64,000 nt of DNA from Candidatus Rokuibacteriota bacterium (GTDB lineage Bacteria; Methylomirabilota; Methylomirabilia; Rokubacteriales; CSP1-6). A model generated the notes under the pieces. It saw only the letters and a list, made by a program, of their open reading frames with translations. It did not search any database and was not told the origin of the DNA. Every line of letters begins with the position of its first letter. Within the stretch, counting starts at the first letter, position 1. Made by a program: the position numbers and the translations under genes. The stretch is taken from assembly GCA_003221695.1 (NCBI GenBank), contig QHSX01000065.1, positions 1-64,000 of the forward strand, given 5' to 3'. Of the stretch, positions 14,870-23,164 are shown piece by piece.

Positions 14870-15154
14870 GTGGCGTGGCGATCACAACTCGTGGCCTTGA
14901 GGCCGACCCGGTGCGGTCGGCGCCTCGTGCTCGGGTCGGCGCTTTCGCTCGCGCTGACGGGCGCAGGTGAGCCCGCCGACGAGCGGCCGCGCGCAGAGCT
15001 GACGGGCGCTTGCTACTGCCGGGCCGTGCAGGAGCTCACGTGCACGGGCGACCTGACCGAGCGCGACTGTCGGCGGCGCTGCGCGGAGGAGCTGTGCGAC
15101 GACTGGTTCTGGCTCGATCGTCGTCCCTGCTGGAACTGGGGCTACGGCGGGTAG
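14870..15154 (+). CDS. Small secreted Cys-rich protein (94 aa)
   Basis: GTG start. The N-terminal 30 residues are basic then hydrophobic (RRLVLGSALSLALTGAG), consistent with a signal peptide. The mature part has eight cysteines in about 45 residues (ACYCRAV, LTCTGD, DCRRRCAEELC, PCWNWGYGG), suggesting a disulfide-rich periplasmic domain. I recognise no family. Its last 61 bases overlap the probable start of the ZnuA-like gene, hinting at a linked function. Confidence 0.5.
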   Translation: MAWRSQLVALRPTRCGRRLVLGSALSLALTGAGEPADERPRAELTGACYCRAVQELTCTGDLTERDCRRRCAEELCDDWFWLDRRPCWNWGYGG

Positions 15155-16110
15155 CCGGCGCCGCCCGCGCGGTCGCGTGGCGTCTCCCGCAGGGCGCCGC
15201 GGTCGCCGCGGCGCTCGGCGTGGCGGTGCTGGCGCCGCGTCCCGGCGAGGCGCAGCCGCGCGTCGTCGCCACCCTGCCAGACCTCTACGTCCTGACGCGC
15301 GCCGTCGCCGGCCCCGCGGCGACCGTGGACCTCGTCGCCCGGTTTGGCCAGAACCCCCACGACATGGAGGTACGGCCGAGCCACATGCTCCTCGTCCGGC
15401 GCGCTGACGTGCTCGTGCGCAACGGTCTCGAGGAGGACGCCTGGATCGACGTCATCGTGCGCGGAAGCAACAACCCGAAGGTCCAGCGCGGCTCGCCGAA
15501 TGTCATCGACGCCTCGCTGGGCGTCGAGATCCTCAAGGTGCCGACCGGGCGCGTCGACCGCTCGCTGGGCGACGTCCATTCGACCGGGAACCCCCACTAC
15601 ACCCTCGACCCGGCCAACCTCCCGACCGTGACGCGCAACATCGTCGCCGGGCTCGCCCGGGCGGCGCCCGAGCACACCCGGATCTTCGAGGCGAATCGGG
15701 AGGCGTTTCTGGAAAAGGTCGCCGAGGCCGATCGGCGCTGGAGGGCCCTGCTGGCGCCCTTCCGCGGCGCGCGCATCGTCAGCCATCACGATAGCTGGCC
15801 GTACCTGTTCAGGGCCTTCGGCTTCGTCGAGGGCGGCATCATCGAGGACCGGCCCGGCATTCCGCCCTCCCCGCAGCATCTGGCCGGGCTCGTCCGTCGA
15901 ATGCGGGACGAGAAAGTCAGGGTCATCCTGCTCGAGAACTGGTATGCGGCCGACGCCGCCAGTCTCGTCGCCCGCGAGACCGGCGCCAAGGTGCTGGTCG
16001 TGCCGCAGACGCCCGGCGCGGTCAAGGGCACCGACGACTACGTCCTGCATCTCGACTCCATCCTCACCGCGATCGCCGACGCGCTCCGGGAGGCGTCATG
16101 GCGCGACTGA
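15094..16110 (+). CDS. ZnuA/TroA-type metal-binding periplasmic protein
   Basis: This is about 338 aa. GTG at 15094 was chosen because GGAGGAG precedes it and it gives a signal-like segment (GAAVAAALGVAVLAP, cleavage near GEA-Q). Cluster A-1 SBP features include VVATLPDLYVLTRAV, a first metal His in GQNPHDMEVRPS, a second in GNPHYTLDPAN, a third in SHHDSWPYLF, and the long linker helix. The acidic fourth ligand is unclear. It probably binds Zn2+ or Mn2+ in the periplasm. No cognate ABC permease or ATPase is adjacent. The stop overlaps the LLM start by 13 bp. Confidence 0.82.
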   Translation: MRRLVLARSSSLLELGLRRVAGAARAVAWRLPQGAAVAAALGVAVLAPRPGEAQPRVVATLPDLYVLTRAVAGPAATVDLVARFGQNPHDMEVRPSHMLLVRRADVLVRNGLEEDAWIDVIVRGSNNPKVQRGSPNVIDASLGVEILKVPTGRVDRSLGDVHSTGNPHYTLDPANLPTVTRNIVAGLARAAPEHTRIFEANREAFLEKVAEADRRWRALLAPFRGARIVSHHDSWPYLFRAFGFVEGGIIEDRPGIPPSPQHLAGLVRRMRDEKVRVILLENWYAADAASLVARETGAKVLVVPQTPGAVKGTDDYVLHLDSILTAIADALREASWRD

Positions 16111-17087
16111 AGATCGGCGTGATCCCCATCGAGGGCGGCCATTACTATCGCGAAGCGCTCGAGGAGGTCACGCGCGCCGAGGAGCTCGGGTTCGACTCGG
16201 TGTGGATGGAGGAGCACCATGCCGTCACGGACCACTACTGGCCATCACCCTTGACGGTGCTCGCCGGGTTCGCGACGCGGACGTCCCGAGTCGTGCTCGG
16301 CACCGATATCCTCGTCGCGGCGTTCCACCATCCCGTCCGCCTCGCCGAGGACGTGGCGCTGCTCGACGTGATGTCGAACGGTCGGGTCACGCTCGGCATC
16401 GCGATCGGCTACAAGCCGGACGAGTTCGCGCTCTACGGGGTCGAGCTCGAGAAGCGCGGGGCCCGGTTCGAGGAACAGCTCCAGATCATGAAGGGGCTGT
16501 GGACGGACGGGCACGTCAGCTTCAAGGGCCGCTACTACACGGTCGAAGGTCGGCTCGAGCCCCCGCCCGTTCAGCGGCCGCACCCACCCCTCTGGATCGG
16601 CGGCTGGGGCGACCTCACGCTCAAGCGCGCCGCCACGCTCGCGGACAATTGGATCCCAGGCCCGACCGCCGACCTCAAGCGCCTCCTCGAGGGCAAGCGA
16701 CGGTTCCTCGACAACCGTCGCGCGGCGGGGCGGACCGCGCCGATCACCGAGTGGCCGCTGACCCGCGACGTCATCATCGCGGACACGGATCGAGCGGCGC
16801 GGGAGCTCGCCGAGCGGCACATCATGGTCGCCTACCGCAACGAGTACGCCGGCGGCTGGCGTCACCCGTTCATCGACGCGTCCATCGCGACCGATCTCGA
16901 CCGGCTCATGGCGGACCGCTTCATCATCGGCGGGCCCGAGCAGTGCGTCGCCACGATCCGCCGCTTCGTCGAGGCCTATGGCATGACGCATCTGATCTGC
17001 CGAACGTTCTTCCCCGGGATGCCGCACACCCACATCCAGCGCGAGCTCGAGCTGATCGCTCGTGAGGTGATGCCGGCGTTCCGCTGA
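16098..17087 (+). CDS. LLM-class flavin-dependent oxidoreductase
   Basis: This 329-aa protein is bacterial-luciferase-like. It has EELGFDSVWMEEHHAVTDHY near the N-terminus, the typical alkanal monooxygenase alpha-chain His/Glu region. RVVLGTDILVAAFHHPVRLAEDVALLD, NGRVTLGIAIGYKPDEF and HPPLWIGGWGDLTLKRAATLADNWIPGP form the flavin pocket. It overlaps the end of the metal-binding protein gene, so the two are in one transcript. The substrate is unknown. It differs from the LLM protein at 4186-5109, so the window has two subfamilies. Confidence 0.87.
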   Translation: MARLKIGVIPIEGGHYYREALEEVTRAEELGFDSVWMEEHHAVTDHYWPSPLTVLAGFATRTSRVVLGTDILVAAFHHPVRLAEDVALLDVMSNGRVTLGIAIGYKPDEFALYGVELEKRGARFEEQLQIMKGLWTDGHVSFKGRYYTVEGRLEPPPVQRPHPPLWIGGWGDLTLKRAATLADNWIPGPTADLKRLLEGKRRFLDNRRAAGRTAPITEWPLTRDVIIADTDRAARELAERHIMVAYRNEYAGGWRHPFIDASIATDLDRLMADRFIIGGPEQCVATIRRFVEAYGMTHLICRTFFPGMPHTHIQRELELIAREVMPAFR

Positions 17088-17115
17088 GTCGCGTCAGCCG
17101 CCGCTGGACTTTCGC

Positions 17116-17144
17116 TTGGGTGTCTCGTAAGTATCTGATATACT
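17116..17144 (+). promoter_or_regulatory. Candidate sigma70-type promoter
   Basis: TTGGGT, a 17-bp spacer and TATACT (five of six -10 positions) would place transcription start near 17151. If used, the DHOD-like protein must start downstream of the GTG at 17120. Confidence 0.4.
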
Positions 17145-18241
17145 GGGCGCTTGGGGGAACTGCTTCGAGAGACAGGAGTGATCTAGCGATTTCGCAACCG
17201 GCCTGGCGGCTCGACCGCTCGTATCAGTGGAACTACGGCCACGCCCCGGCGCTTCCACGCGCCAGGCGTGTGCCTTCGGGGCCGGGCGGCCGGCTCTTCG
17301 ACCACGCGCTCAACTCGCCTCTCGGGATCGCCGCCGGGCCGCTGCTCAACGCCAAGTGGGTCGAAGCCTACGCGCGCCTCGGCTACGACATCCTGACCTA
17401 CGCCACCGTCCGCTCGGCGTATCGCCCTGCCTGGAGCCTCCCGAACATCCGCTGCGTGGAGAATCAGGAGCAGGCCGCCATCGTCACGCGGCGGGTCCGA
17501 CCCGGCGTCTGCCCCACCCTCGCGGTGTCGCTAGGGGAGCCCTCGACCGAGCCGGACATCTGGCGAAAGGACGTCCGCCGCGCGAAGGAGCGGATCGGGC
17601 GGGGCCAGATGCTGATCGTGAGCGTCGCGGGCACGCCGGAGCCCGAGCACGACGCCGAGGCCCTCATCGCGGACTACGCACGCTGCGCGGCGTGGGCGGT
17701 CGAGAGCGGTGCGGACGCCGTGGAGCTCCACCTAGCGGTGCCCGACCCGTTCGTCGAGCAGCCGCAGATGATCTACGAGAACATCCCGCTCGCCGCGCAG
17801 ATCCTCTACCGCGTGCGGACGACCGTCGCGCTGCCCGTGCTCGTCAAGCTCGGCGCCTTCAGGAGCCCGCGCGCGCTGCACGAGACGGCGACGAAGCTCG
17901 CGCCGTGGACCAACGGCTTCGTGCTGGTCCACGGCCTGCACCGCCGCGTCCTGGACGAGCGGGGCAATCCCGCGTTCGAGGGGTCGGGACGCGAGTCCGC
18001 CAACGTTGTCGGGGCCGACATCTTTGTCGTCGCGTCGCGCCAGGTGGAGGAGATACTCGCCTGGCGCCGGGCGGGGGCGTGGGACCGCGCCGTGCTCGCC
18101 GCCGGTGGGATCTCGACCGTCGAGCGTGCCCAGTACCTCGTGCGGGAGGGCGCCGACGCCGCGCTCGTGGCCACGGCGGCGCTCTTCGACCCGCTCCTCG
18201 CCGTCCGCTTCCGCCAGGTTCGCGCGACCGCCGTCGCCTAG
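17120..18241 (+). CDS. Dihydroorotate dehydrogenase-like FMN TIM-barrel protein
   Basis: The frame is up to 373 aa. Homology begins at about residue 28 (PAWRLDRSYQWNYGHAP). DHOD features are NSPLGIAAGPLLNAKW (first strand), LIVSVAGTPE, DAVELHLAVPDP, LPVLVKLGAF and the phosphate-binding end AAGGISTVERAQYLVREGADAAL. The usual DHOD catalytic Cys/Ser loop is not obvious, so it may act on another substrate. The start is uncertain. GTG 17120 lies inside a probable promoter, and AGGAG at 17174-17178 points to a start near 17189, where only ATT is available. Confidence 0.75.
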   Translation: MSRKYLIYWALGGTASRDRSDLAISQPAWRLDRSYQWNYGHAPALPRARRVPSGPGGRLFDHALNSPLGIAAGPLLNAKWVEAYARLGYDILTYATVRSAYRPAWSLPNIRCVENQEQAAIVTRRVRPGVCPTLAVSLGEPSTEPDIWRKDVRRAKERIGRGQMLIVSVAGTPEPEHDAEALIADYARCAAWAVESGADAVELHLAVPDPFVEQPQMIYENIPLAAQILYRVRTTVALPVLVKLGAFRSPRALHETATKLAPWTNGFVLVHGLHRRVLDERGNPAFEGSGRESANVVGADIFVVASRQVEEILAWRRAGAWDRAVLAAGGISTVERAQYLVREGADAALVATAALFDPLLAVRFRQVRATAVA

Positions 18242-18281
18242 ACCCCCTTCCCCGCGCGGCCCGTGTGCTACGCTACGGCCC

Positions 18282-19274
18282 GTGCGCTGGCTGATCGTCC
18301 TTCCGTTCGCGCGACCGGGACTCATGGGCATGGATTTCGCGGACGAGCTCAGGACGCTCGGCCACGAGGTCCGCACGTTCGCGTACCGCCGGGACAACCC
18401 CCTCTACAAGAACCGGGGGACGAAGGCCGCGTACCAGCACTGGATCCTGCGCCGGCTCGAGCGCGTCTGCCTCGCGTGGCGCCCGAGCGTCGTCCTGGTG
18501 ATCAAGGGCGGGCCGATCACGCCGGAGCTGATCCGGCGCGTGAAGGCGAGGCTCGACACCCTCTTCGTGAATTTCTTTCCTGACAACCCGCTCTGGATGC
18601 TGCCCTTCGAGGCGATCGAGGCATACGACCTCTTCTGCACGAAGGAGCGCTACGCGATGCGGAGCCTCGCGCAGGTCGGGCTCCGCAACCTCGCGTACCT
18701 GCCGATGTACTGCGTTCCCGACGCGCACCATCCCGTGACTCCGACCGCGGAAGAGTCGCAGCGCTGGGGCGCGCCGGTCAGCTTCGTCGGCAACCGCTAC
18801 CCGTACCGCGAGCGGTTCGTACGCGAGCTCCTCGCGTACCCCCTGCGCGTGTGGGGCGACGGTTGGGCGAGTGGCCCGGACCGGGCGGTCCGCGCGATCG
18901 CGGGACCGCCCGTGTTCGGCCGCGAGAAGCTCCTGGTCTACGCGGCGTCCACCGTCTCCCTGAATCACCACCATCCGATGAACGACATCGTGGGCGTGAA
19001 TACGCGCACCTTCGAGCTCGCGGCGGCCGGCGCGTGCCAGCTCGTAGACCTCAAGGAGGACCTGCGCGACCTCTTCAAGCCGGGCGAGGAGGTCGTCGCC
19101 TACCGCGACCTCGGGGAGCTCAGGAAGCAGCTCGACTTCTACCTGGCGCATCCCGACGAGGCGCGGGCGATCGGCGAGCACGCCCGCCGGCGCGCCCTCG
19201 CCGAGCACACGCTGCGCCACCGCGTCGAGGAGATGCTCGCGACGCTCGCCGAGCGCCACGGGAGGCGCGCCTGA
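18282..19274 (+). CDS. CgeB-like glycosyltransferase
   Basis: This 330-aa protein starts at GTG 18282 with RWLIVLPFARPG, a nucleotide-sugar-fold first strand. Further features are SVVLVIKGGPITPELI, VNFFPDNPLWM, the CgeB-style SFVGNRYPYRERFVREL, and the acceptor-end NHHHPMNDIVGVNTRTFELAAAGACQLVD typical of GT-B enzymes related to spore-maturation protein CgeB and DUF3880. It likely transfers a sugar to a surface glycan. It overlaps the threonine synthase start by four bases. Confidence 0.8.
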   Translation: MRWLIVLPFARPGLMGMDFADELRTLGHEVRTFAYRRDNPLYKNRGTKAAYQHWILRRLERVCLAWRPSVVLVIKGGPITPELIRRVKARLDTLFVNFFPDNPLWMLPFEAIEAYDLFCTKERYAMRSLAQVGLRNLAYLPMYCVPDAHHPVTPTAEESQRWGAPVSFVGNRYPYRERFVRELLAYPLRVWGDGWASGPDRAVRAIAGPPVFGREKLLVYAASTVSLNHHHPMNDIVGVNTRTFELAAAGACQLVDLKEDLRDLFKPGEEVVAYRDLGELRKQLDFYLAHPDEARAIGEHARRRALAEHTLRHRVEEMLATLAERHGRRA

Positions 19275-20497
19275 CCGACTCGCTCGCGCGGAACCTCACC
19301 TGCGTCGACTGCGGCGCGGCCCACCCCCTCGCCTACCGGCTCGAGTGCGAGCGGTGTCACGGCCTCCTCGAACTCACCTACGACCTCGACCGCATGCGGT
19401 CCCTCGGGCCCGCGATCTTCACGGGGACGGGGCTCTGGCGCTACGCGCCCGTCCTCCCGATCGCCGACCCGGCCCATCGCGTGACGCTCGGCGAGGGCGG
19501 GACGCCGCTTCTCGACGCGCCGCGGTTGGCCCGGGATCTCGGCGTGCGCCGGTTGCTCGTGAAGTTCGAGGGCCCCAACCCGACCGGCACGGTCAAGGAC
19601 CGCTCCTCCGCCACCGCGGTCGGTGCCGCGCTTCAGTTCGGCTACCGCGCGACGTCGGTCGTCAGCTCGGGCAACGCGGGCTCGTCGATCGCGGCCTACG
19701 CGGCCCGCGCGGGCCTGCGCGCGCTGATCTTCGCGTACGAGCGCGCTTCGGCGCCGAAGTTGTTGCACATGGCGGCGGCGACGCCGGACCTGATCGTCTA
19801 CAAGGGCGTGTACGACGATCTGATCACGCTCTGGGACCGGCTCGTCGAGGAGCGGCTCTTCTTCGACTGCGGCGCCTCGCGCAACGCCTACAAACAGGAT
19901 GGCAAGAAGACGCTCGCCTACGAGATCGCCGAGCAAACCGGCTGGGCACCGCCGGATGTCGTCGTCGCGCCGGTCGCGGTGGGCGAGACCTTCATCGCGA
20001 CGGCGCGCGCCTTTCGCGAGATGCACGCGGCCGGCTGGATCAACCACGTGCCGCGCCTGGTCGCGGCCCAGGCGACGCGGGCGAACGCGATCGTGCGAGC
20101 GTTCCGCGACGGGGCTCCGATCACGCCGCTCAAGATCGGTTACACGGTGGCCGAGGGGCTCGCCGCCGGAAACCCCGGCAAGAAGGGCGACCGGGTGCTC
20201 CGGCTCCTGCGTGAGGGCAAGGGACTCGCCGGCGACGCCGAGGACGCGGAGATCCTGGACGCGCAGCGCCGGCTCGCGCGCACCGAGGGCGTCTGGGCGG
20301 GGCCCACCGGCGTCGCGGCCGTCGCGGTGCTCCTCCGCCTGCTCGCGCGACGGGAGCTCGATCCCGCGCAGACGATCTGCGTCATCGTCAGCGAGACGGG
20401 GCTCAAGACCGAGGCCGAGGTGCCGAGCCGCACCGGCGCCGCGTTCGACTACGACGCGCTCCGGCGGCTCGTCGTCGAGCGTCTCGACGCCACGTAA
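19271..20497 (+). CDS. thrC: Threonine synthase
   Basis: This is about 408 aa. It has a small N-terminal zinc-ribbon-like CVDCG...CERCHG, then LGEGGTPLLDAPRLA, the PLP-lysine segment NPTGTVKDRSS, the phosphate loop SSGNAGSSIAAYAAR, and late VSETGLKTEAEVP. It converts O-phosphohomoserine to threonine with PLP. No ATG/GTG/TTG is available at the right place; CTG at 19271 overlaps the preceding stop as CTGA and has GGGAGG upstream, so it is the likely start. Confidence 0.9.
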   Translation: MTDSLARNLTCVDCGAAHPLAYRLECERCHGLLELTYDLDRMRSLGPAIFTGTGLWRYAPVLPIADPAHRVTLGEGGTPLLDAPRLARDLGVRRLLVKFEGPNPTGTVKDRSSATAVGAALQFGYRATSVVSSGNAGSSIAAYAARAGLRALIFAYERASAPKLLHMAAATPDLIVYKGVYDDLITLWDRLVEERLFFDCGASRNAYKQDGKKTLAYEIAEQTGWAPPDVVVAPVAVGETFIATARAFREMHAAGWINHVPRLVAAQATRANAIVRAFRDGAPITPLKIGYTVAEGLAAGNPGKKGDRVLRLLREGKGLAGDAEDAEILDAQRRLARTEGVWAGPTGVAAVAVLLRLLARRELDPAQTICVIVSETGLKTEAEVPSRTGAAFDYDALRRLVVERLDAT

Positions 20498-20513
20498 CCT
20501 CGGCGCGTCGGCC

Positions 20514-21158
20514 ATGCCGCTTCCGCGACGCTTCTATCAGCGGTCGGCGCGCGCCGTCGCGAAGGACCTCCTCGGCTGCGTTCTCGTCTCGCGGCGCGGC
20601 CGCACGATCACGGCCGGGCGCATCGTCGAGGCCGAGGCGTACCTCGGCCCGGAGGACAAGGCGTCACACGCCGCCTTCAGACCCGGGAGCCGCCCGGCCT
20701 TCTACGGCGCGGGCGGCATCGCGTACGTGTACCTCAACTACGGGATCCATTGCTTGCTGAACGCGATCGCCGGGCCCGTCGGCCGGCCGGGCTGCGTGCT
20801 CATCCGCGCGCTCGAGCCCGCGCTGGGGCGCAGGACGATGGCGCGTCGGCGCGGCGTGGCGGGCGACTCGTCGCACCTGGCGAGCGGGCCGGGAAACGTC
20901 ACGCGCGCTCTCGGCGTCACGCTCGCCGAGAACGGCGCCGACCTCACGGCGGGACGTCTCACGATCGAGCCGCCCGACCGCCCGCGCGATTTTCGCATCG
21001 CCTCGGGCCCGCGCGTCGGCATCACGCGCTCGGTCGAGCTGCGCCTGCGCTTCTGGATCGCGGGCAACCGCTGCGTCTCGCGTGAGCCGAGGCCGCGTCA
21101 CGCCGGTCGCCCGCGGGCGCGGACCGCGGCCGGGCGGGGAGCCCTCCGAGACCCGTAG
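20514..21158 (+). CDS. mpg: DNA-3-methyladenine glycosylase (AAG/MPG family)
   Basis: This 214-aa protein has RSARAVAKDLLGCVLVSR, the catalytic VEAEAYLGPEDKASHA (Glu activating water), the wing YVYLNYGIHCLLNAI carrying the intercalating Tyr, and LASGPGNVTRALGV, all hallmarks of the mammalian-type alkyladenine glycosylase. It removes alkylated purines in base-excision repair. The C-terminal 25 residues are basic and low-complexity. It follows threonine synthase by 16 bp. Confidence 0.93.
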   Translation: MPLPRRFYQRSARAVAKDLLGCVLVSRRGRTITAGRIVEAEAYLGPEDKASHAAFRPGSRPAFYGAGGIAYVYLNYGIHCLLNAIAGPVGRPGCVLIRALEPALGRRTMARRRGVAGDSSHLASGPGNVTRALGVTLAENGADLTAGRLTIEPPDRPRDFRIASGPRVGITRSVELRLRFWIAGNRCVSREPRPRHAGRPRARTAAGRGALRDP

Positions 21159-21188
21159 CCTCGAGCGGGTGCGACGCGAACTCCTGAG

Positions 21189-21947
21189 TCACGGCTCCCG
21201 GCGGAGCGCGTCGGGGTCGAACAGGGCGTCGGGGGGATTCGTGTTGAGTCGGACGGAGCGCACGGTGATGCGCAGCAGGAGCTTGCTGTTCACGAACGCC
21301 TCCTGCCGGTACGGGAAGAAGAAGCCGCCGAGAAGTGGACGGTGCTCGGAGAATGCCAGGTCGAGCGTCGCGGGACCCGTCGGGAGCGTCTCGCGCGTCA
21401 CGAAGCGGACGACGCCGTACTCGGCGTCGAGCCAGACCGCCGGGACGTTGCGGTCGCCCGGCCGCGCGCCGATCACCGTGATCGGCCGGTCGTGCATGCG
21501 CACGACGTGGCTCACGTCGTCGCGCACGCCGAACGCACGCCACTCGCTTATCAAGTCAGCGGCGCTCCGCCGGAAAGGCACGAGCAGATCCGTGCGGTCG
21601 CTCGGACGCAGGAGGGCGGGCGCCTCGTAGACCTGACCGGAGGACTGGCGGACGAAGGCTCTGTCACCGACGACGAGCCGGACCTCTCGCTGGCCCTCGA
21701 CGGTCTGCTCGACCCGCTGACGCCGGGGCAGCTTGAACACCACGCGCTGCGTGCCCGTCGATTGGGGGTGGCGCCCGGCGGGATCGTAGAGCGTGAGGTT
21801 CTGGACGATCACGAGGTCGGCGACGCTGACGTCCGAGAGGCGGGCGACGAACGCCTCGACGGCGGCCTTCGTGTCCTGCGCCACGCTCGGAGAGGCGCCG
21901 ACGCCGAGGGACGTGAGGAGCAGCAGGAGGACGGCGGCGCCAGCCAC
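21189..21947 (-). CDS. LolA-like periplasmic protein
   Basis: This 252-aa protein has a signal peptide (AVLLLLLTSLGVGASPSVAQ). The remaining beta-rich domain resembles LolA/LppX/MucB-type half-barrels: QNLTLYDPAGRH, RVVFKLPRRQRVEQT, VWLDAEYGVVRFVTRE, GGFFFPYRQEAFVN. Such proteins carry lipoproteins or lipids across the periplasm. Assignment is by fold pattern only. It is divergent from the tol operon with 54 bp between starts. Confidence 0.6.
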   Translation of the reverse strand: MAGAAVLLLLLTSLGVGASPSVAQDTKAAVEAFVARLSDVSVADLVIVQNLTLYDPAGRHPQSTGTQRVVFKLPRRQRVEQTVEGQREVRLVVGDRAFVRQSSGQVYEAPALLRPSDRTDLLVPFRRSAADLISEWRAFGVRDDVSHVVRMHDRPITVIGARPGDRNVPAVWLDAEYGVVRFVTRETLPTGPATLDLAFSEHRPLLGGFFFPYRQEAFVNSKLLLRITVRSVRLNTNPPDALFDPDALRREP

Positions 21948-21957
21948 GTTATCTGGT

Positions 21958-21963
21958 TATAAT
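21958..21963 (+). promoter_or_regulatory. Perfect -10 box upstream of the tol operon
   Basis: TATAAT lies 38 bp before the tolQ GTG, with AAGGAGG just ahead of the start. A good -35 box is not visible in the GC-rich sequence upstream, so an activator or alternative -35 may be needed. Confidence 0.5.
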
Positions 21964-22001
21964 GCCTTACGTATCGTGAACGCAAACCCTAAGGAGGGCC
22001 C

Positions 22002-22712
22002 GTGCCCACCGACGCACTGAACACCGGCATCCTCGCCCTCGTCTGGAACTCGGGGCCGATCGCCAAGGTCGTCCTCGCCGTGCTCCTCGTCTTCTCGATC
22101 GTGAGCTGGGCGCTGATCGTGGACAAGACGTTGCAGTTCCGCCGCATTCGCCGCCAGACGATCGAATTCCTCAAGACCTTTCGTGAGGGCCGGCGGCCCT
22201 CGATCATCTACGGGGCGGCGCGGCGGACGCGCGAGAGCCCGCTCTCCCAGCTCTACACGGCGGCGTACCAGGAGGTGTCGGGCCTCGGCGACGCCCCGGA
22301 CCGCGTCGTCGACGAGGCCGACGAGGGGTTACCGGCCGAGCGGCTCGAGGCGGTCAACCGCGCGCTCCGCCGCGCGGCGGCGCTCGAAGTCGCGCTGCTG
22401 GAGCGCTACCTTCCCTTCCTCGCAACCACCGCGAGCGCGACGCCGTTCATCGGGCTCTTCGGCACGGTCTGGGGAGTCATCGCCGCATTCCACGGCATCG
22501 GCCAGCAGGGCTCCGCGAGCCTGGCGGTCGTGGCGCCGGGCATCTCGGAGGCGCTGATCGCGACGGCGGCGGGTCTGGGCGCGGCGATCCCGGCCGTCAT
22601 CGGCTACAACTACTTCGTGAACCGCGTGAAACACTGGGCCACGGAGATGGACGGCTTCACGCTCGACCTCCTGAACCTCCTGAGCCGGCCCGCGCCGAAG
22701 GTCGCACGCTAG
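22002..22712 (+). CDS. tolQ: TolQ/ExbB-type proton-channel subunit
   Basis: This 236-aa protein has TM1 at about residues 19-41 (AKVVLAVLLVFSIVSWALIV) and a cytoplasmic loop. TM2 and TM3 are in LPFLATTASATPFIGLFGTVWGVIAAFHGI and ALIATAAGLGAAIPAVIGYNYF, the conserved MotA/TolQ/ExbB block with the channel-lining Thr. GTG start with AAGGAGG. With TolR it forms the inner-membrane motor that energises TolA. First gene of a six-gene Tol-Pal operon. Confidence 0.95.
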   Translation: MPTDALNTGILALVWNSGPIAKVVLAVLLVFSIVSWALIVDKTLQFRRIRRQTIEFLKTFREGRRPSIIYGAARRTRESPLSQLYTAAYQEVSGLGDAPDRVVDEADEGLPAERLEAVNRALRRAAALEVALLERYLPFLATTASATPFIGLFGTVWGVIAAFHGIGQQGSASLAVVAPGISEALIATAAGLGAAIPAVIGYNYFVNRVKHWATEMDGFTLDLLNLLSRPAPKVAR

Positions 22713-22714
22713 CG

Positions 22715-23143
22715 ATGACGTTCAGTCCCGATCCCTCCGGCGCGTCGCGTCGCATCGGCACCAGCCTGGCCGAGATCAACATCATCCCGCTCGTGGACGT
22801 CGTGCTCGTGCTCCTGCTCATCTTCATGCTGACCGCGCCGATGATGTACCGCGGCATCGACGTCAACCTGCCGAAGGCCGCATCCAAGCCGACGGCGGTC
22901 GAGGAGCGCATGGTCCTCACGCTGACCCGAGACCACTCGCTGTTTCTCAACGACAAGCGCGTCGGGGCCGGCGCGCTCGAGACGACGCTGCGCCAGGCAT
23001 TCGCCAATCGGAGGGACAAGACGCTCTACCTCAAGGCGGACGCCGCTCTCGCCTACGGCGCAGTGGTGGAGACCATGGACCGCGTGCGCCGCGCCGGGAT
23101 CGAGCGACTCGGGATGGTCACCGAACCGGCGCGGGAGCGCTGA
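22715..23143 (+). CDS. tolR: TolR/ExbD-type motor subunit
   Basis: This 142-aa protein has the signature INIIPLVDVVLVLLLIFM, with the channel aspartate in the single TM, followed by a periplasmic ExbD domain (VDVNLPKAASKPT...LYLKADAALAYGAVVETMD). It starts two bases after the tolQ stop. It couples proton flow to TolA movement. Confidence 0.95.
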   Translation: MTFSPDPSGASRRIGTSLAEINIIPLVDVVLVLLLIFMLTAPMMYRGIDVNLPKAASKPTAVEERMVLTLTRDHSLFLNDKRVGAGALETTLRQAFANRRDKTLYLKADAALAYGAVVETMDRVRRAGIERLGMVTEPARER

Positions 23144-23164
23144 CGTCCCGCGGCGATCGCGACC

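Noticed and set aside
16098-17087. LLM oxidoreductase and DHOD-like gene as part of a biosynthetic gene cluster
   Set aside because: No core biosynthetic enzyme (PKS, NRPS, terpene, RiPP maturase) was seen; neighbours are general metabolism.
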